Below, one piece after another: positions 14,106-22,267 of a stretch of DNA of 38,456 bases. How positions within the stretch are numbered: the first letter of the stretch is position 1; every line of letters starts with the position of its first letter. A program made the position numbers and the translations under genes. The notes beneath the pieces were generated by a model. The model saw nothing but the letters and a program-made list of their open reading frames with translations, had not been told where the DNA came from and ran no database searches. This DNA comes from a virus. The DNA lies in IMG/VR virus record IMGVR_UViG_3300045258_000024, positions 1-38,456 of that record. One strand, 5' to 3'.

Positions 14106-14534
14106 ATGGCATCAGAAAAGCAACTGGCCGGATTAACGCCATTCAAACCTGGGCAACCCAGCGCGAATCCGAATGGCCGTCCGAAAGGATCGAAAAATAA
14201 AAAGACCGTCCTGGCCAAACTACTGCACATTAAAACGGTCGCAAAAAACCCGTTAACAGGCAAGCGGGAACGAATGACTTATTTGGAACAAATGTTTTTA
14301 GTCCAGATAAAAAAGGCTATTCGCGGCGGCGACGTCAATTCCTTCAGGGCGTTAATGGAACGGTTCGAAGGAACAGCTATGAAATATTCGGAAATGTTGA
14401 GCCTGGAAATGGCGCAAACGTCTGGCTGGTCTGGCGAAGAAATACCGCAGGCGGCCGCAGGAACTACAATTATTCGCCGAATCGTCTTTAAGACTTTGGA
14501 AACAAGCGCCAGCCCGCAAATTGTAAACGAATAG
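14106..14534 (+). CDS. terS: DUF5681-type terminase small subunit candidate
   Basis: 142 residues. The N-terminal FKPGQPSANPNGRPKGSKNK (about residues 14-33) is the DUF5681 signature (FxPGQSGNPxGRPKGS), common in proteins next to terminase large subunits. The middle is helical (MFLVQIKKAIRGGDVNSFRA). It ends one base before the large-subunit ATG. In the family it is thought to bind DNA at packaging initiation; the TerS role here rests on family and adjacency. Confidence 0.7.
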   Translation: MASEKQLAGLTPFKPGQPSANPNGRPKGSKNKKTVLAKLLHIKTVAKNPLTGKRERMTYLEQMFLVQIKKAIRGGDVNSFRALMERFEGTAMKYSEMLSLEMAQTSGWSGEEIPQAAAGTTIIRRIVFKTLETSASPQIVNE

Positions 14535-14535
14535 C

Positions 14536-16119
14536 ATGTCGGAAACCCAGGAAAGCGTCGTCTGGTTATCTGAACCGCAAACGGCCGTTTTATCCAGCCG
14601 CGCGTCGGTTATCCTGGACATGTCCGGCCAAGGCGGCGGCAAGTCGCAGAATATTGGTTATTCGTCCGGAATGTTCGTTTCTGATTTTCCGGACCTACTG
14701 GGATTTATTGGCGCTAATACAAACATGCAGTTAAGCCAGTCGACGCTGGCCAATGTTTTCAAAACCTGGCGCCGCGACTTTGGATTCGCAGAATACGACA
14801 AGCGCGGAAACCCAGCTGGCGCGTACGTGGTCGATAAAATGCCGCCGGTTCACTTCAAAAGGATTTTGCAGCTAAAGGAATACACCGGAACGATCAGTTT
14901 CTGGAATGGCGCCCTTATATTCCTGGGCAGCCTGGAAAACTATAAAGCGCATGAAGGAAAGGAATTCGCCTGGGCGCACCTGGACGAAACCAAAGACACG
15001 CGGGAAGGCGCGTTAAAAGAGGTTATAATAGCCCGTTTACGCCAGTTCGGTCTTTGGTATGGACGAAACCAGGAATTAATATATAACGCCCAGGTAACCG
15101 CCCAGGAAGCGCTGGAAAACGGGTGGACCGCCTGGAATCCGCTTTACATTCACACCAGCCCGGCCCTGGTAGGCGTGGAATGGCTTAACCAAATGTTTAA
15201 ACTTAGCCATTTCGAAAAGCAGATAAAAGAAAAGGTTACGCAAGGAACGCGGTCGTTCTTTAACGTAAAATTCGATAACAAAGAAGTGGTTATTTACCCG
15301 GTTCACTTCAACGCCCACAATTTGCCGCCAAATTATATCGAAAACCAGGAAGCCAATTTAATAGAGGAAGACAAGATTTTAAAAATGGTTCACGGTTTCC
15401 CGTTCGGAAAGTCTGGCGGCGAATACTTCCCGTTATTCCGAAAAGATAAACACACTGGCCACATTCCTTTCGACCCGGCGGCGCCAGTTCATCAAACATG
15501 GGATTTTAACGCCATTCCTTACATGACTTGCGTCCTGGCGCAGCTACGATATATAATTCGCTACGTCGACCAGGTAGGCGTTAAGCACGACCAGCCAGTC
15601 CATGGCAGTAAGGCCCTGGAAGTAATGCAGATTCGGTTTTACCGCGAATACTGTTTCGAAAGCCCGCGCAATTCGACAGACGCCGTTTGTGAACAGTTCG
15701 CCCAGGAACATAACCCGCAGATTACCGAAGTGTTTTATTATGGCGACGCGAACGGCACCCACAGAATTCCAGGCATGGGCGCCTATACGAATTTTAAGGC
15801 CATAGAGGACAAGCTATTCGCGTTCATGCACAACGCCAGCAAGCGGGTAAAAGCGATAAACGTGGCGCCGCTAAAAAGGCGGGACCTGCTAAACCGGATT
15901 TTCTTTGGCAAGTACCCTGAAATCGAAATAATGTTCGACCCGGAAGCGTGCCCAAAAACGGTCGAAGACTTCGAAAATGTTCGCCAGGGCAAGGACGGCG
16001 AAAAGCAGAAAAAAAGCATTAAGGAAAACGGGGTAAACATTGGCCAGCAATACGGCCACACGTCCGACGCGGTGGAATATCTGGTCTGTGAACTATGCAA
16101 AAACTACCTTTACGAATAA
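14536..16119 (+). CDS. terL: terminase large subunit (ATPase/nuclease)
   Basis: 527 residues, normal length. The packaging ATPase has a Walker A-like SGQGGGKS (residues 30-37), preceded by VILDM, and Walker B FAWAHLDE (residues 144-151) with the catalytic Glu following. The RNase-H-like nuclease shows acidic residues D323 (TWDFNAIPY), D404 (YYGDANG) and D511 (HTSDAVEY). It drives DNA into the prohead through the portal and cuts the concatemer. Start one base after the small subunit stop. All hallmark residues are present. The packaging strategy (cos, pac or headful) cannot be read from this window. Confidence 0.92.
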   Translation: MSETQESVVWLSEPQTAVLSSRASVILDMSGQGGGKSQNIGYSSGMFVSDFPDLLGFIGANTNMQLSQSTLANVFKTWRRDFGFAEYDKRGNPAGAYVVDKMPPVHFKRILQLKEYTGTISFWNGALIFLGSLENYKAHEGKEFAWAHLDETKDTREGALKEVIIARLRQFGLWYGRNQELIYNAQVTAQEALENGWTAWNPLYIHTSPALVGVEWLNQMFKLSHFEKQIKEKVTQGTRSFFNVKFDNKEVVIYPVHFNAHNLPPNYIENQEANLIEEDKILKMVHGFPFGKSGGEYFPLFRKDKHTGHIPFDPAAPVHQTWDFNAIPYMTCVLAQLRYIIRYVDQVGVKHDQPVHGSKALEVMQIRFYREYCFESPRNSTDAVCEQFAQEHNPQITEVFYYGDANGTHRIPGMGAYTNFKAIEDKLFAFMHNASKRVKAINVAPLKRRDLLNRIFFGKYPEIEIMFDPEACPKTVEDFENVRQGKDGEKQKKSIKENGVNIGQQYGHTSDAVEYLVCELCKNYLYE

Positions 16120-16129
16120 AACCTTTTTT

Positions 16130-16279
16130 ATGCAAACCATTTCAATCGTTTTAATCGTCGTGGTCCTGTTCATCCTTATTAACAGCCTGGCGCACCCGAA
16201 CCGCTGGGTTTGTAATGTTTTACTGGGCGTGGCCATTATTTTATGGCTGGTCGGCGCCTACGGGTGGCCCTTCAAATAA
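16130..16279 (+). CDS. 49-aa two-helix membrane protein
   Basis: 49 residues from the ATG at 16130, reached through AAAACCTTTTTT, a degenerate form of the start-proximal motif. A longer in-frame extension into the terminase gene is rejected. Two hydrophobic helices: ISIVLIVVVLFILINSL and VCNVLLGVAIILWLVGAY, with HPNRW between. It could be a holin, antiholin or other small membrane effector; the two-helix topology fits class II holins but the evidence is thin. Confidence 0.5.
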   Translation: MQTISIVLIVVVLFILINSLAHPNRWVCNVLLGVAIILWLVGAYGWPFK

Positions 16280-16286
16280 CCAATTT

Positions 16287-16751
16287 ATGAACGAAAAAAA
16301 GACTATTGATTTAACCGGCGTGGTCGTCGCCGTAGATTTTGACGGGACATGCGTTTACCACGACTTTCCGGAAATTGGCGAAGCCGTGCCGGACGCAATT
16401 TTCGCGCTAAAACTTATGGTCCAGGCTGGCGCCCAGCTGGTTCTTTACACTATGAGGGCCGACACAGACAAACGGAAATGTTTAACGGAAGCGATAGGAT
16501 GGTTTATAACCCACGATATTCCGTTACTGGGCGTTAACATTAACCCGACGCAAAGGGAATGGACCACCAGCCCGAAGGTTTACGCCAACCTGTATATAGA
16601 CGCCGCCGCCGTAGGCTGCCCGCTGGCCTTCGATAAGACCAGGCACAGACGGCCATTCGTTTACTGGCGTGCGGTCCTGGAATACCTGGCAGCCTACGAA
16701 AAGCACGCGCCAAGTATTATTCCAGCCAAGGCCAAAATTGTTACTGAATAG
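16287..16751 (+). CDS. HAD-superfamily phosphatase, BT0820-like
   Basis: 154 residues from the ATG at 16287. Motif I is VAVDFDGTCVYH (nucleophile D17, acid/base D19), motif II is LYTMR with Thr, a Lys occurs in the ADTDKRK region, and motif IV is LYIDAAAVGCPL (D105 present, but the second Asp of the usual DD pair is Ala). The small, cap-poor core fits phosphatases on small phosphorylated substrates known from Bacteroidetes and their phages. Substrate unknown; nucleotide or 5'/3' end phosphate processing is possible. It sits between terminase and portal, a common place for cargo genes. The upstream longer reading is rejected because it runs through the membrane protein gene. Confidence 0.7.
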   Translation: MNEKKTIDLTGVVVAVDFDGTCVYHDFPEIGEAVPDAIFALKLMVQAGAQLVLYTMRADTDKRKCLTEAIGWFITHDIPLLGVNINPTQREWTTSPKVYANLYIDAAAVGCPLAFDKTRHRRPFVYWRAVLEYLAAYEKHAPSIIPAKAKIVTE

Positions 16752-16754
16752 TTT

Positions 16755-16762
16755 TACATTCG
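16755..16762 (+). promoter_or_regulatory. TACATTCG promoter-like box
   Basis: One mismatch to TAnnTTTG (TTCG), directly after the HAD stop and 34 nt before the ATG at 16797. Possibly a separate promoter for the secreted protein. Confidence 0.35.
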
Positions 16763-16796
16763 TTTCCTGTTCTTTTCATCAAAAAACTAAACGACA

Positions 16797-17585
16797 ATGA
16801 AAAAATTTTTATTAGTCCTTATGGCTACGGTCCTGGCCATTTTAGCCCTTTACATTTCAGCGAACGCACAGCCCGACAAGTTACCGCCGGTTTATAGTAC
16901 CCAGCCTATTCGCGTCGGGACGGTTTACTGGCTTTTCGACGATTCAGCAAAGCAGGCGCAGCTTTTCGAAGTATGGACCCAGCAAGGTTGCCCGGCCAAT
17001 ATTTACATACACGACACCCTTTGGCAGATACCAGGCGGTTATTCACCAGTCCGGCCTGCGGTGGACCCTGTACCATACCGCGACACTATTTATTTGTGCC
17101 CGCCAACTGGCCAGCCGCCGGCCGTATTTACCACGATTTTTACAACCCAGACGCCACCAACAACGTCTGAAGTTGACGCCCAGGGCGCTATTACGATAGG
17201 CGTCCAGTTTAAAGCCAGCGCCGCTACGTACGTAAAAGGCGTTCGGTTTTATAAGGTTTCGAATAATTTGGGAACGCATATCGGTTACCTGTATAATTCG
17301 ACCGGAACAATTCTGGACAGCGGGACCTTTGTGGAAACGGCGTCCGGATGGCAAAGCGTCCAGTTTAAAAAGAATATTCAGCTACTGCCAGGCGCCACAT
17401 ACACGGCGGCGGTTTATAGCGCGTCTGGCCGTTATTCGGGCATCCAGGGCCAATTTAACACGCCGATAGTTAACGGAATTCTGACGGCCACAAAGGGCGT
17501 TTACAATTACGGGAATAAATGGCCGACTTTGAGTTACAACAATTCAAATTATTTCGCGGACGTAATTACGTCGCCGACTTTCTAA
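16797..17585 (+). CDS. secreted DUF4082 domain protein
   Basis: 262 residues. The N-terminus MKKFLLVLMATVLAILALYI with SANA is a Sec signal peptide (cleavage predicted near residue 24). Residues ~30-125 form a Pro-rich region with a Cys-containing QQGCPANIYIHDTLWQIPGG. Residues ~133-262 match my memory of DUF4082: IGVQFKASAATYVKGVRFYK, GYLYNSTGTILDSGTFVETA, YTAAVYSASGRYSG and a closing NNSNYFADVI. DUF4082 is a beta-sandwich in bacterial surface and secreted proteins, thought to bind carbohydrate or act as adhesive module. In a phage it would be exported by the infected cell or lysogen. The lipobox is absent. Confidence 0.7.
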   Translation: MKKFLLVLMATVLAILALYISANAQPDKLPPVYSTQPIRVGTVYWLFDDSAKQAQLFEVWTQQGCPANIYIHDTLWQIPGGYSPVRPAVDPVPYRDTIYLCPPTGQPPAVFTTIFTTQTPPTTSEVDAQGAITIGVQFKASAATYVKGVRFYKVSNNLGTHIGYLYNSTGTILDSGTFVETASGWQSVQFKKNIQLLPGATYTAAVYSASGRYSGIQGQFNTPIVNGILTATKGVYNYGNKWPTLSYNNSNYFADVITSPTF

Positions 17586-17620
17586 AAAAATTCCCGACAT
17601 TTAACGACAAAACGCCAAAC

Positions 17621-17926
17621 ATGCCGAACGTTCTGACCCTTGCGGCGGACAAAAGCAAACAATTTGCCGAAAATGTATGGAAGAATCCGCGGACCATTAT
17701 AGCGTTTATTATCGTGGTCGGTTGTTTCAGTTTCCTTTTTGTCCTGCTTTATAAGACGATACCGGACGCCAATAAATCCATTATCGACATAGCAGCCGGC
17801 GCGGTCCTAACGACACTGGCAACCGTCGCAAACTTTTACTTTGGTTCGTCTAAGGATAAGAGCGACCAGGACAAAGCCGAAAGGGATAACGTGGCAAAGA
17901 ATCCGCCTTCGACACCAGCGGCCTAA
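17621..17926 (+). CDS. membrane protein, holin candidate
   Basis: 101 residues from the ATG at 17621. An in-frame ATG at 17519 would overlap the DUF4082 gene by 67 bases, so the shorter start is preferred. Two hydrophobic stretches: RTIIAFIIVVGCFSFLFVLL (about residues 22-41) and SIIDIAAGAVLTTLATVANF (about 52-71), followed by FGSSKDKSDQDKAERDN, a highly charged tail. This two-helix plus charged tail layout, ending in a YFGSS motif, fits phage holin-like proteins. No endolysin is visible beside it, so the call is tentative. Confidence 0.5.
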   Translation: MPNVLTLAADKSKQFAENVWKNPRTIIAFIIVVGCFSFLFVLLYKTIPDANKSIIDIAAGAVLTTLATVANFYFGSSKDKSDQDKAERDNVAKNPPSTPAA

Positions 17927-17931
17927 TTTTG
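17924..17931 (+). promoter_or_regulatory. TAATTTTG promoter-like box
   Basis: Matches TAnnTTTG and overlaps the stop of the holin candidate. No clear -33 box. Lies 34 nt before the ATG at 17966. Confidence 0.3.
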
Positions 17932-17965
17932 TAACCCATTTTGTCAACTTCAAAAAATAAGTTCT

Positions 17966-18208
17966 ATGGCAGGCAGATTAAATTTATCAGAAATTAAGGA
18001 CCTTTTCGATTCGGCCGCTTTTGGCCAGGCCCTTATAAATGGCGACGTTCCTGCAATGCAGGCCGCCGTTATTCCAAAGTACACGACGACGGCACGCGAC
18101 GCGCTGGCAGCAGCAGCCAGGCCGGAAGGTTTGGTAATTTACAACACGACCACGCACAAACTAAACGTCCGCGTGGCCGCAGCCTGGGAAGTCGTAACCA
18201 GCGCTTAA
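17966..18208 (+). CDS. small tail-fibre-tip-like protein
   Basis: 80 residues. The C-terminal half, ARDALAAAARPEGLVIYNTT with THKLNVRVAAAWEVVTS, resembles the short repeated segments of phage fibre and surface proteins in which GLVIYNTTT leads to a final W-V strand. It is detached from any fibre gene and placed before the portal. It could be a small decoration or head fibre, or a fragment left by recombination. A terminator follows 38 bases after the stop, so it ends a transcript. Confidence 0.5.
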   Translation: MAGRLNLSEIKDLFDSAAFGQALINGDVPAMQAAVIPKYTTTARDALAAAARPEGLVIYNTTTHKLNVRVAAAWEVVTSA

Positions 18209-18246
18209 AGTCATAACAAAACACCGGGCGCGGTCAGTAATACGCG

Positions 18247-18276
18247 AAAGCCACCCGTTAAACGGTGGCTTTTTTA
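18247..18276 (+). terminator. Rho-independent terminator before portal
   Basis: A 9-bp stem AAAGCCACC/GGTGGCTTT with loop CGTTAAAC, followed by TTTTTATTT. A TACATTTG promoter element begins 2 nt later. Confidence 0.8.
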
Positions 18277-18278
18277 TT

Positions 18279-18286
18279 TACATTTG
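18279..18286 (+). promoter_or_regulatory. TACATTTG promoter box for the portal operon
   Basis: Exact match to TAnnTTTG, fused to the preceding terminator and 17 nt upstream of the portal ATG. No TTTG box at the expected -33 distance because the hairpin occupies that position. Confidence 0.5.
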
Positions 18287-18303
18287 ATTCAAATTCCTAA
18301 CTT

Positions 18304-20289
18304 ATGCAACTGGCCGACGCGCTTATTTTGGTAAAACGCCTGGTTTTATCCGGCGAAAAACACCAGGATTATACCAGAACCGTAGACCTGGCGGACACAT
18401 ACCTAACCTATATAACCGGCCTGGGAATCGAAAGGAAACTAAAGAAATTCGTGCCCAGGGAATCGGACGTCATGTTCACCCAGCGCGTGGAACTGACCAA
18501 GGCAATAACGCCGGCCATTTCTTCCAGTCTTAAAACGCCGTTTTCGAAGGTTACCAGAAATAACCGGATAAAAACCGATATAAAGCTGGAAAACAATAAC
18601 CGCCAGGCGTCCGTCGATAAGATGCTAAAAGGATTTTATGGCGCGCCGCAAAAAAAGAACCGCGGGCTAACCTACTGGATGAATACCAGATTTTTGGAAC
18701 TGAACTTTTCGGACCCTAACGCCTGGATAGTCGTGGAATGGGATAACCCGGCCGACGACGCCACCGTAGTCCAGCCCAGGCCCTTCGAAGTATCTGCGGC
18801 CGAAGCGGTAAATTATTACGCGGCGAACGACGTGGTAAAATGGCTTTTCGTAAAACAGGAAATAACGATCCTGGCTATTGACACCGTGCCCGTTCAGCCG
18901 AACAGCACTGTTCCGGGTTACGTTCAGCCGGCGACGATTGCAAACGAACCGAAGAAAACGCAAGGTTGCCGTTTTACGCTATACGACGAAGACGTAACGG
19001 TCGTTTTCGAACAGGTTGACCCAGCCTATTTAAAGCAAATCGGTTATGTCTACGAAACGAACGAACAGCTGGTCGTCGTAGGGAAATATTCGTACATAAT
19101 TCGATTCTTCGAAACGAACTTAGGGTTTCCGCCGGTTTACCGGGTCGGTTATAAGCGCGACGAAGCCACCAAGGGCCGCACGTTTGTAAATCCGTGGCAT
19201 GACGCCCTTTGTTACTTCGATAAGTCGTTGAAGACGGTTTCAGAACTTGATTTAACCATGACCCTGCACGCCTTCCCGCAGAAAATCCAGTATGTCCAAA
19301 AATGCGTCGGCCCTTCCAGGCAGCAACGTTGTAACAATGGGATTTTAACGGACGGTAAAACGTGCCCGTCCTGCAATGGCAGCGGGTATAAGGTGGCCAC
19401 GTCGGCCCAGGACGCCATTTTACTTCCCATGCCAGAAACGAAGGACGAACTAATCCCTTTGGACGATATTCTGGTTTACAAAAGCCCGCCGATTGATATA
19501 ATCGAATTCCAGAACGATTATATTAACCAACTGGAAAGGCAAGCGCACCAGGCCGTATTTAATTCCCAGGTTCTGGTCCAGTCAAAAGCCACGAACGTAA
19601 GTGGACAAAATACCGTAAAGACGGCCACGGAAATAAATACGAACCTGGATTCTGTTTATGACGCATTAGAACCGTTCACGGAAAAATACAGCGAATTTTA
19701 TATGGATATAGCCCTAACCATGGGCGTATTGACCGGCGAACAGCTGGAAAAAATTGATGTTACGCATGAATTCCCAGCTGACTATAAAATGAAGGGCGAA
19801 GACCTGTTACTGGCCGAAAGGGCCGAAGCGTCCCAGGGTGGCGCGCCGTCATTCCTTTTGCAGCAAATCGACGACGACCTGGCGGCCATTGTTTACCAGG
19901 GCGACGACGAAGGTTTCCAGGTTTACAAAACGCAGCGGAAATATTTTCCATTTACAGGCATGTCGCCGGATGAAATAGCCCTGGCGGTTACGTCGCCACT
20001 GGTGCCGAAGGCCGACAAAGTGTTATGGTTTAATTTCGGACAGATTTTTACGCTATTGCTGGAAGAAAACCCGGATTTCTACAAAATGACCGACGCCAAA
20101 AAGCAGCGGACGGCCGTGGAAGAAATGACAAAGCGTTACATGGAAAAGGTGGCCGCAGAAAACCCGTCGATTAACGCCGACACGCTGCGGAATACAAATC
20201 CAATAGCAGGAAACCCGCCAGCTGGCGGCGGCCCAGCCGGCGAACAGCCTGGCGACAATAACCCAGGCCAAGGCGCATCAAATCCTTAA
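18304..20289 (+). CDS. portal protein with a four-Cys zinc-binding insertion
   Basis: 661 residues, following terminase and preceding the minor capsid protein. Overall length, an N-terminal helical region, a central beta-rich clip/stem with LVVVGKYSYIIRFFETNLGF, and an acidic helical crown region with LDLTMTLHAFPQKIQY and QNDYINQLERQAHQAVFNSQ fit portal proteins. Unusual is C334-x8-C343-x10-C354-xx-C357 followed by NGSGY, a DnaJ-type CxxCxGxG knuckle inside the portal. The C-terminal 35 residues are Pro/Gly/Asn-rich and disordered. Forms the dodecameric DNA gate. Portal call rests on length, position and fold-like features. Confidence 0.75.
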   Translation: MQLADALILVKRLVLSGEKHQDYTRTVDLADTYLTYITGLGIERKLKKFVPRESDVMFTQRVELTKAITPAISSSLKTPFSKVTRNNRIKTDIKLENNNRQASVDKMLKGFYGAPQKKNRGLTYWMNTRFLELNFSDPNAWIVVEWDNPADDATVVQPRPFEVSAAEAVNYYAANDVVKWLFVKQEITILAIDTVPVQPNSTVPGYVQPATIANEPKKTQGCRFTLYDEDVTVVFEQVDPAYLKQIGYVYETNEQLVVVGKYSYIIRFFETNLGFPPVYRVGYKRDEATKGRTFVNPWHDALCYFDKSLKTVSELDLTMTLHAFPQKIQYVQKCVGPSRQQRCNNGILTDGKTCPSCNGSGYKVATSAQDAILLPMPETKDELIPLDDILVYKSPPIDIIEFQNDYINQLERQAHQAVFNSQVLVQSKATNVSGQNTVKTATEINTNLDSVYDALEPFTEKYSEFYMDIALTMGVLTGEQLEKIDVTHEFPADYKMKGEDLLLAERAEASQGGAPSFLLQQIDDDLAAIVYQGDDEGFQVYKTQRKYFPFTGMSPDEIALAVTSPLVPKADKVLWFNFGQIFTLLLEENPDFYKMTDAKKQRTAVEEMTKRYMEKVAAENPSINADTLRNTNPIAGNPPAGGGPAGEQPGDNNPGQGASNP

Positions 20290-20292
20290 CGA

Positions 20293-21186
20293 ATGCCAGA
20301 TTTAGGCGACCAAATAGATAAGTTACAGGGCGACCGTACCAAGTTGATCGATGCAATTATCGCAACCATGGAAACCAAACTGGGCCAGGCGCAGCGCGCG
20401 CTTTGGGATAGCCTGGTCGCCGATTTCGTCGATAAATTGGACGTAGACGAAGACGGCAATGTAAAGAACACGCTGGCCAACAAACAAAAGTTTAACCGCC
20501 TGGACCGGATTTTCGACGCCTTCAATGCTACGACCGGCCTGGAAATAGCGGCGGTTATCGTTAAGCAGGTCGATAAAATATTTTCCTTCAATAACAAATA
20601 CTTTGGTAACCTGACCACGCCGACGGTTATGGGTAAAATTTTCCCAGATACCGAAAAGCAGATAAACGACTGGCTGGGAATTACCCAGCGCGGCGGGCTG
20701 GTGGAAAACGGATATTTGCAAAGAATAATCCAGGACCCGACCGTCCGGAATAATGTTCGGGACACAATGTTCCAGGCCATTGTTACGAAGCAAGGTTACC
20801 AGCGCGTTAAGTCTGACCTGAAGGACTATATTCTGGGCCTGGACGCCGACCAGGCTGGCGCGTTAAAGAAATATTATCGAAATTTCGTTTACGACACGTT
20901 CAGCCAGGTAGACCGCACCCAGGCGAAAATTATAGCCGATAAGCTGGTCCTGAAGTATGCCATTTATGAGGGCGGATTGATTAAGACCAGCCGCGAATTT
21001 TGCAAGAAACGGAACGGAAAGGTTTTTACCACCGAAGAAATAGAAAAGTTCGACCCGACAGTCGCAAAACCGCCGAATTATAACCCTTTTACGGACCTGG
21101 GTGGTTACGGTTGCCGCCACCACCTGAATTACATTCCCGAAAGCCTGGCGTTCATCCTGCGGCCGGATTTGAAGCCAGCGGCCTAA
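20293..21186 (+). CDS. minor capsid / head morphogenesis protein (SPP1 gp7-like)
   Basis: 297 residues, starting 4 bases after the portal stop. A long helical N-terminus is followed by a C-terminal domain with GGLIKTSREFCKKRNGKVFT (about residues 224-243), then YNPFTDLGGYGCRHHLNYIP (about 257-276). This is the R-xFC...GK...F...GCRHxL arrangement of Mu gpF/SPP1 gp7 head morphogenesis proteins. Conserved Cys and His residues may hold a metal. Members are injected with DNA or help assemble the portal vertex. Family call is fair. Confidence 0.7.
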   Translation: MPDLGDQIDKLQGDRTKLIDAIIATMETKLGQAQRALWDSLVADFVDKLDVDEDGNVKNTLANKQKFNRLDRIFDAFNATTGLEIAAVIVKQVDKIFSFNNKYFGNLTTPTVMGKIFPDTEKQINDWLGITQRGGLVENGYLQRIIQDPTVRNNVRDTMFQAIVTKQGYQRVKSDLKDYILGLDADQAGALKKYYRNFVYDTFSQVDRTQAKIIADKLVLKYAIYEGGLIKTSREFCKKRNGKVFTTEEIEKFDPTVAKPPNYNPFTDLGGYGCRHHLNYIPESLAFILRPDLKPAA

Positions 21187-21278
21187 ACCGGGCACTGGAT
21201 TTGACGAATAAATAATTTATTGGGGTTTAAAAATCCCTTTACCTTCGAATATTATAAAACCTTTTAAAAATTTTTAAC

Positions 21279-21644
21279 ATGGCAGACGCAGTTTCTACGA
21301 CCGAAGAAATGGTCCCAGTCCGTTTAAATCCAAAAACCCACGCAGGCAACCCTTCGAAAATCGAAGAAGGTTCTGCGGTCCTTTCCATTGTTTCCGGCGG
21401 CGCTACTGCGCGGCCAGCCACCGACCAGGAAAAGGCTGACGACGCCAGCGCGGGTAATACCGGGCTGGTCGGCTTTATTCTGTCCGAAGACGTGCCCGGC
21501 GTTAGTACCTGGCAGGTAGTCGGCGACGCAGACCTGGGCGCAGGGGTAAAAACAATTACCGACGGCGGTTCATACACCTATAACGACCCACTGGCCGACA
21601 ACCTGGGCGCGACAATAGGTTCGCCGGTTGCGAAAGTAGCTTAA
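21279..21644 (+). CDS. small virion-associated protein, unknown
   Basis: 121 residues, acidic, Gly/Ala/Thr-rich, no clear hydrophobic helix. Composition and position (after minor capsid, before scaffold) suggest a decoration or head protein. Its end, LGATIGSPVAKV, is closely repeated in the next gene (LGATAGTPVPKV), hinting at a shared C-terminal docking element. The leader has AAAACCTTTTAA, a relaxed form of the start motif. A terminator follows 6 bases after the stop. Confidence 0.55.
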   Translation: MADAVSTTEEMVPVRLNPKTHAGNPSKIEEGSAVLSIVSGGATARPATDQEKADDASAGNTGLVGFILSEDVPGVSTWQVVGDADLGAGVKTITDGGSYTYNDPLADNLGATIGSPVAKVA

Positions 21645-21650
21645 ACCCAA

Positions 21651-21679
21651 AGGGCCGGTTAAAACCCGGTCCTTTTTTC
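21651..21679 (+). terminator. Rho-independent terminator
   Basis: An 8-bp stem AGGGCCGG/CCGGTCCT (one G-U) with a 7-nt loop and T6 tail. It separates two proteins that share a C-terminal motif. Confidence 0.75.
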
Positions 21680-21703
21680 CTTTCACCTTCAAAACCGCGA
21701 AAA

Positions 21704-22027
21704 ATGATAGTCGACGTAACTTTAACAAACGCGAAGTTTTACGACGTACAGCGTAAATTTGATATAGTTCTAAATGAACCTTTTATAATATCGACAGACT
21801 CAAAAACGCCGCTAATCTGGGCGACGGTGAACGACGCCGCGCTGGAAGTTATAGAACACGATACCACCCTGGAAGCCAAGGCGACAAAACTTGGCAAGGC
21901 TTTGGTTATAATCTATAACGCAGGAATGGAAGTCCAGAAACAGCTGGAAATAAATGTCGTCGCAGACACTAACCAGGCCGAAGACCTGGGAGCAACCGCC
22001 GGAACACCTGTTCCGAAGGTGCCCTAA
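21704..22027 (+). CDS. small beta-rich protein with shared C-terminal motif
   Basis: 107 residues. The first ~90 look like an Ig-like beta-sandwich (DVTLTNAKFYDVQRKFDIVL; VIIYNAGMEVQKQLEINVVA). It ends DLGATAGTPVPKVP, nearly repeating the end of the gene at 21279. An Ig-like domain in this position suggests a capsid decoration or surface protein. The leader AAAACCGCGAAAAATG is a degenerate start motif. A 326-bp gap with several hairpins follows. Confidence 0.55.
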   Translation: MIVDVTLTNAKFYDVQRKFDIVLNEPFIISTDSKTPLIWATVNDAALEVIEHDTTLEAKATKLGKALVIIYNAGMEVQKQLEINVVADTNQAEDLGATAGTPVPKVP

Positions 22028-22069
22028 CACTGGATTTTAGATTTAATGGAATAACAAGTTTAGTTTTTT

Positions 22070-22097
22070 GAATCCTGGCGTTTTTACGCTGGGATTC
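22070..22097 (+). terminator. hairpin in the long intergenic gap
   Basis: An 11-bp stem GAATCCTGGCG/CGCTGGGATTC with two G-U pairs and loop TTTTTA. There is no real T-tract after it (CTTTACATTACG), so terminator function is uncertain. Confidence 0.5.
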
Positions 22098-22191
22098 TTT
22101 ACATTACGTACGGTTTTTCATTTTTTCATCTATTCGTTAAAAGCTGGGCGGATATTGCCAGAAAACGAATTTTTGGAAATTGGATTTAAGC

Positions 22192-22222
22192 GGGGCCAGT
22201 TTCTACTGGTCCCAATTTTTTT
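22192..22222 (+). terminator. Rho-independent terminator
   Basis: A 9-bp stem GGGGCCAGT/ACTGGTCCC (one G-U) with loop TTCT and a T7 run. Confidence 0.7.
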
Positions 22223-22225
22223 ATC

Positions 22226-22233
22226 TACATTCG
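22226..22233 (+). promoter_or_regulatory. TACATTCG promoter-like box
   Basis: One mismatch to TAnnTTTG, starting 3 nt after the T-run of the preceding terminator. The next terminator lies about 35 nt downstream, so any transcript would be very short. Confidence 0.3.
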
Positions 22234-22267
22234 CCCGGTCATAATAATCGTTTTGAATGCAATCGAA

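Noticed and set aside
16215-16286. Upstream start of the HAD gene
   Set aside because: It overlaps the 49-aa membrane protein gene; the ATG at 16287 begins just before motif I at a normal distance.
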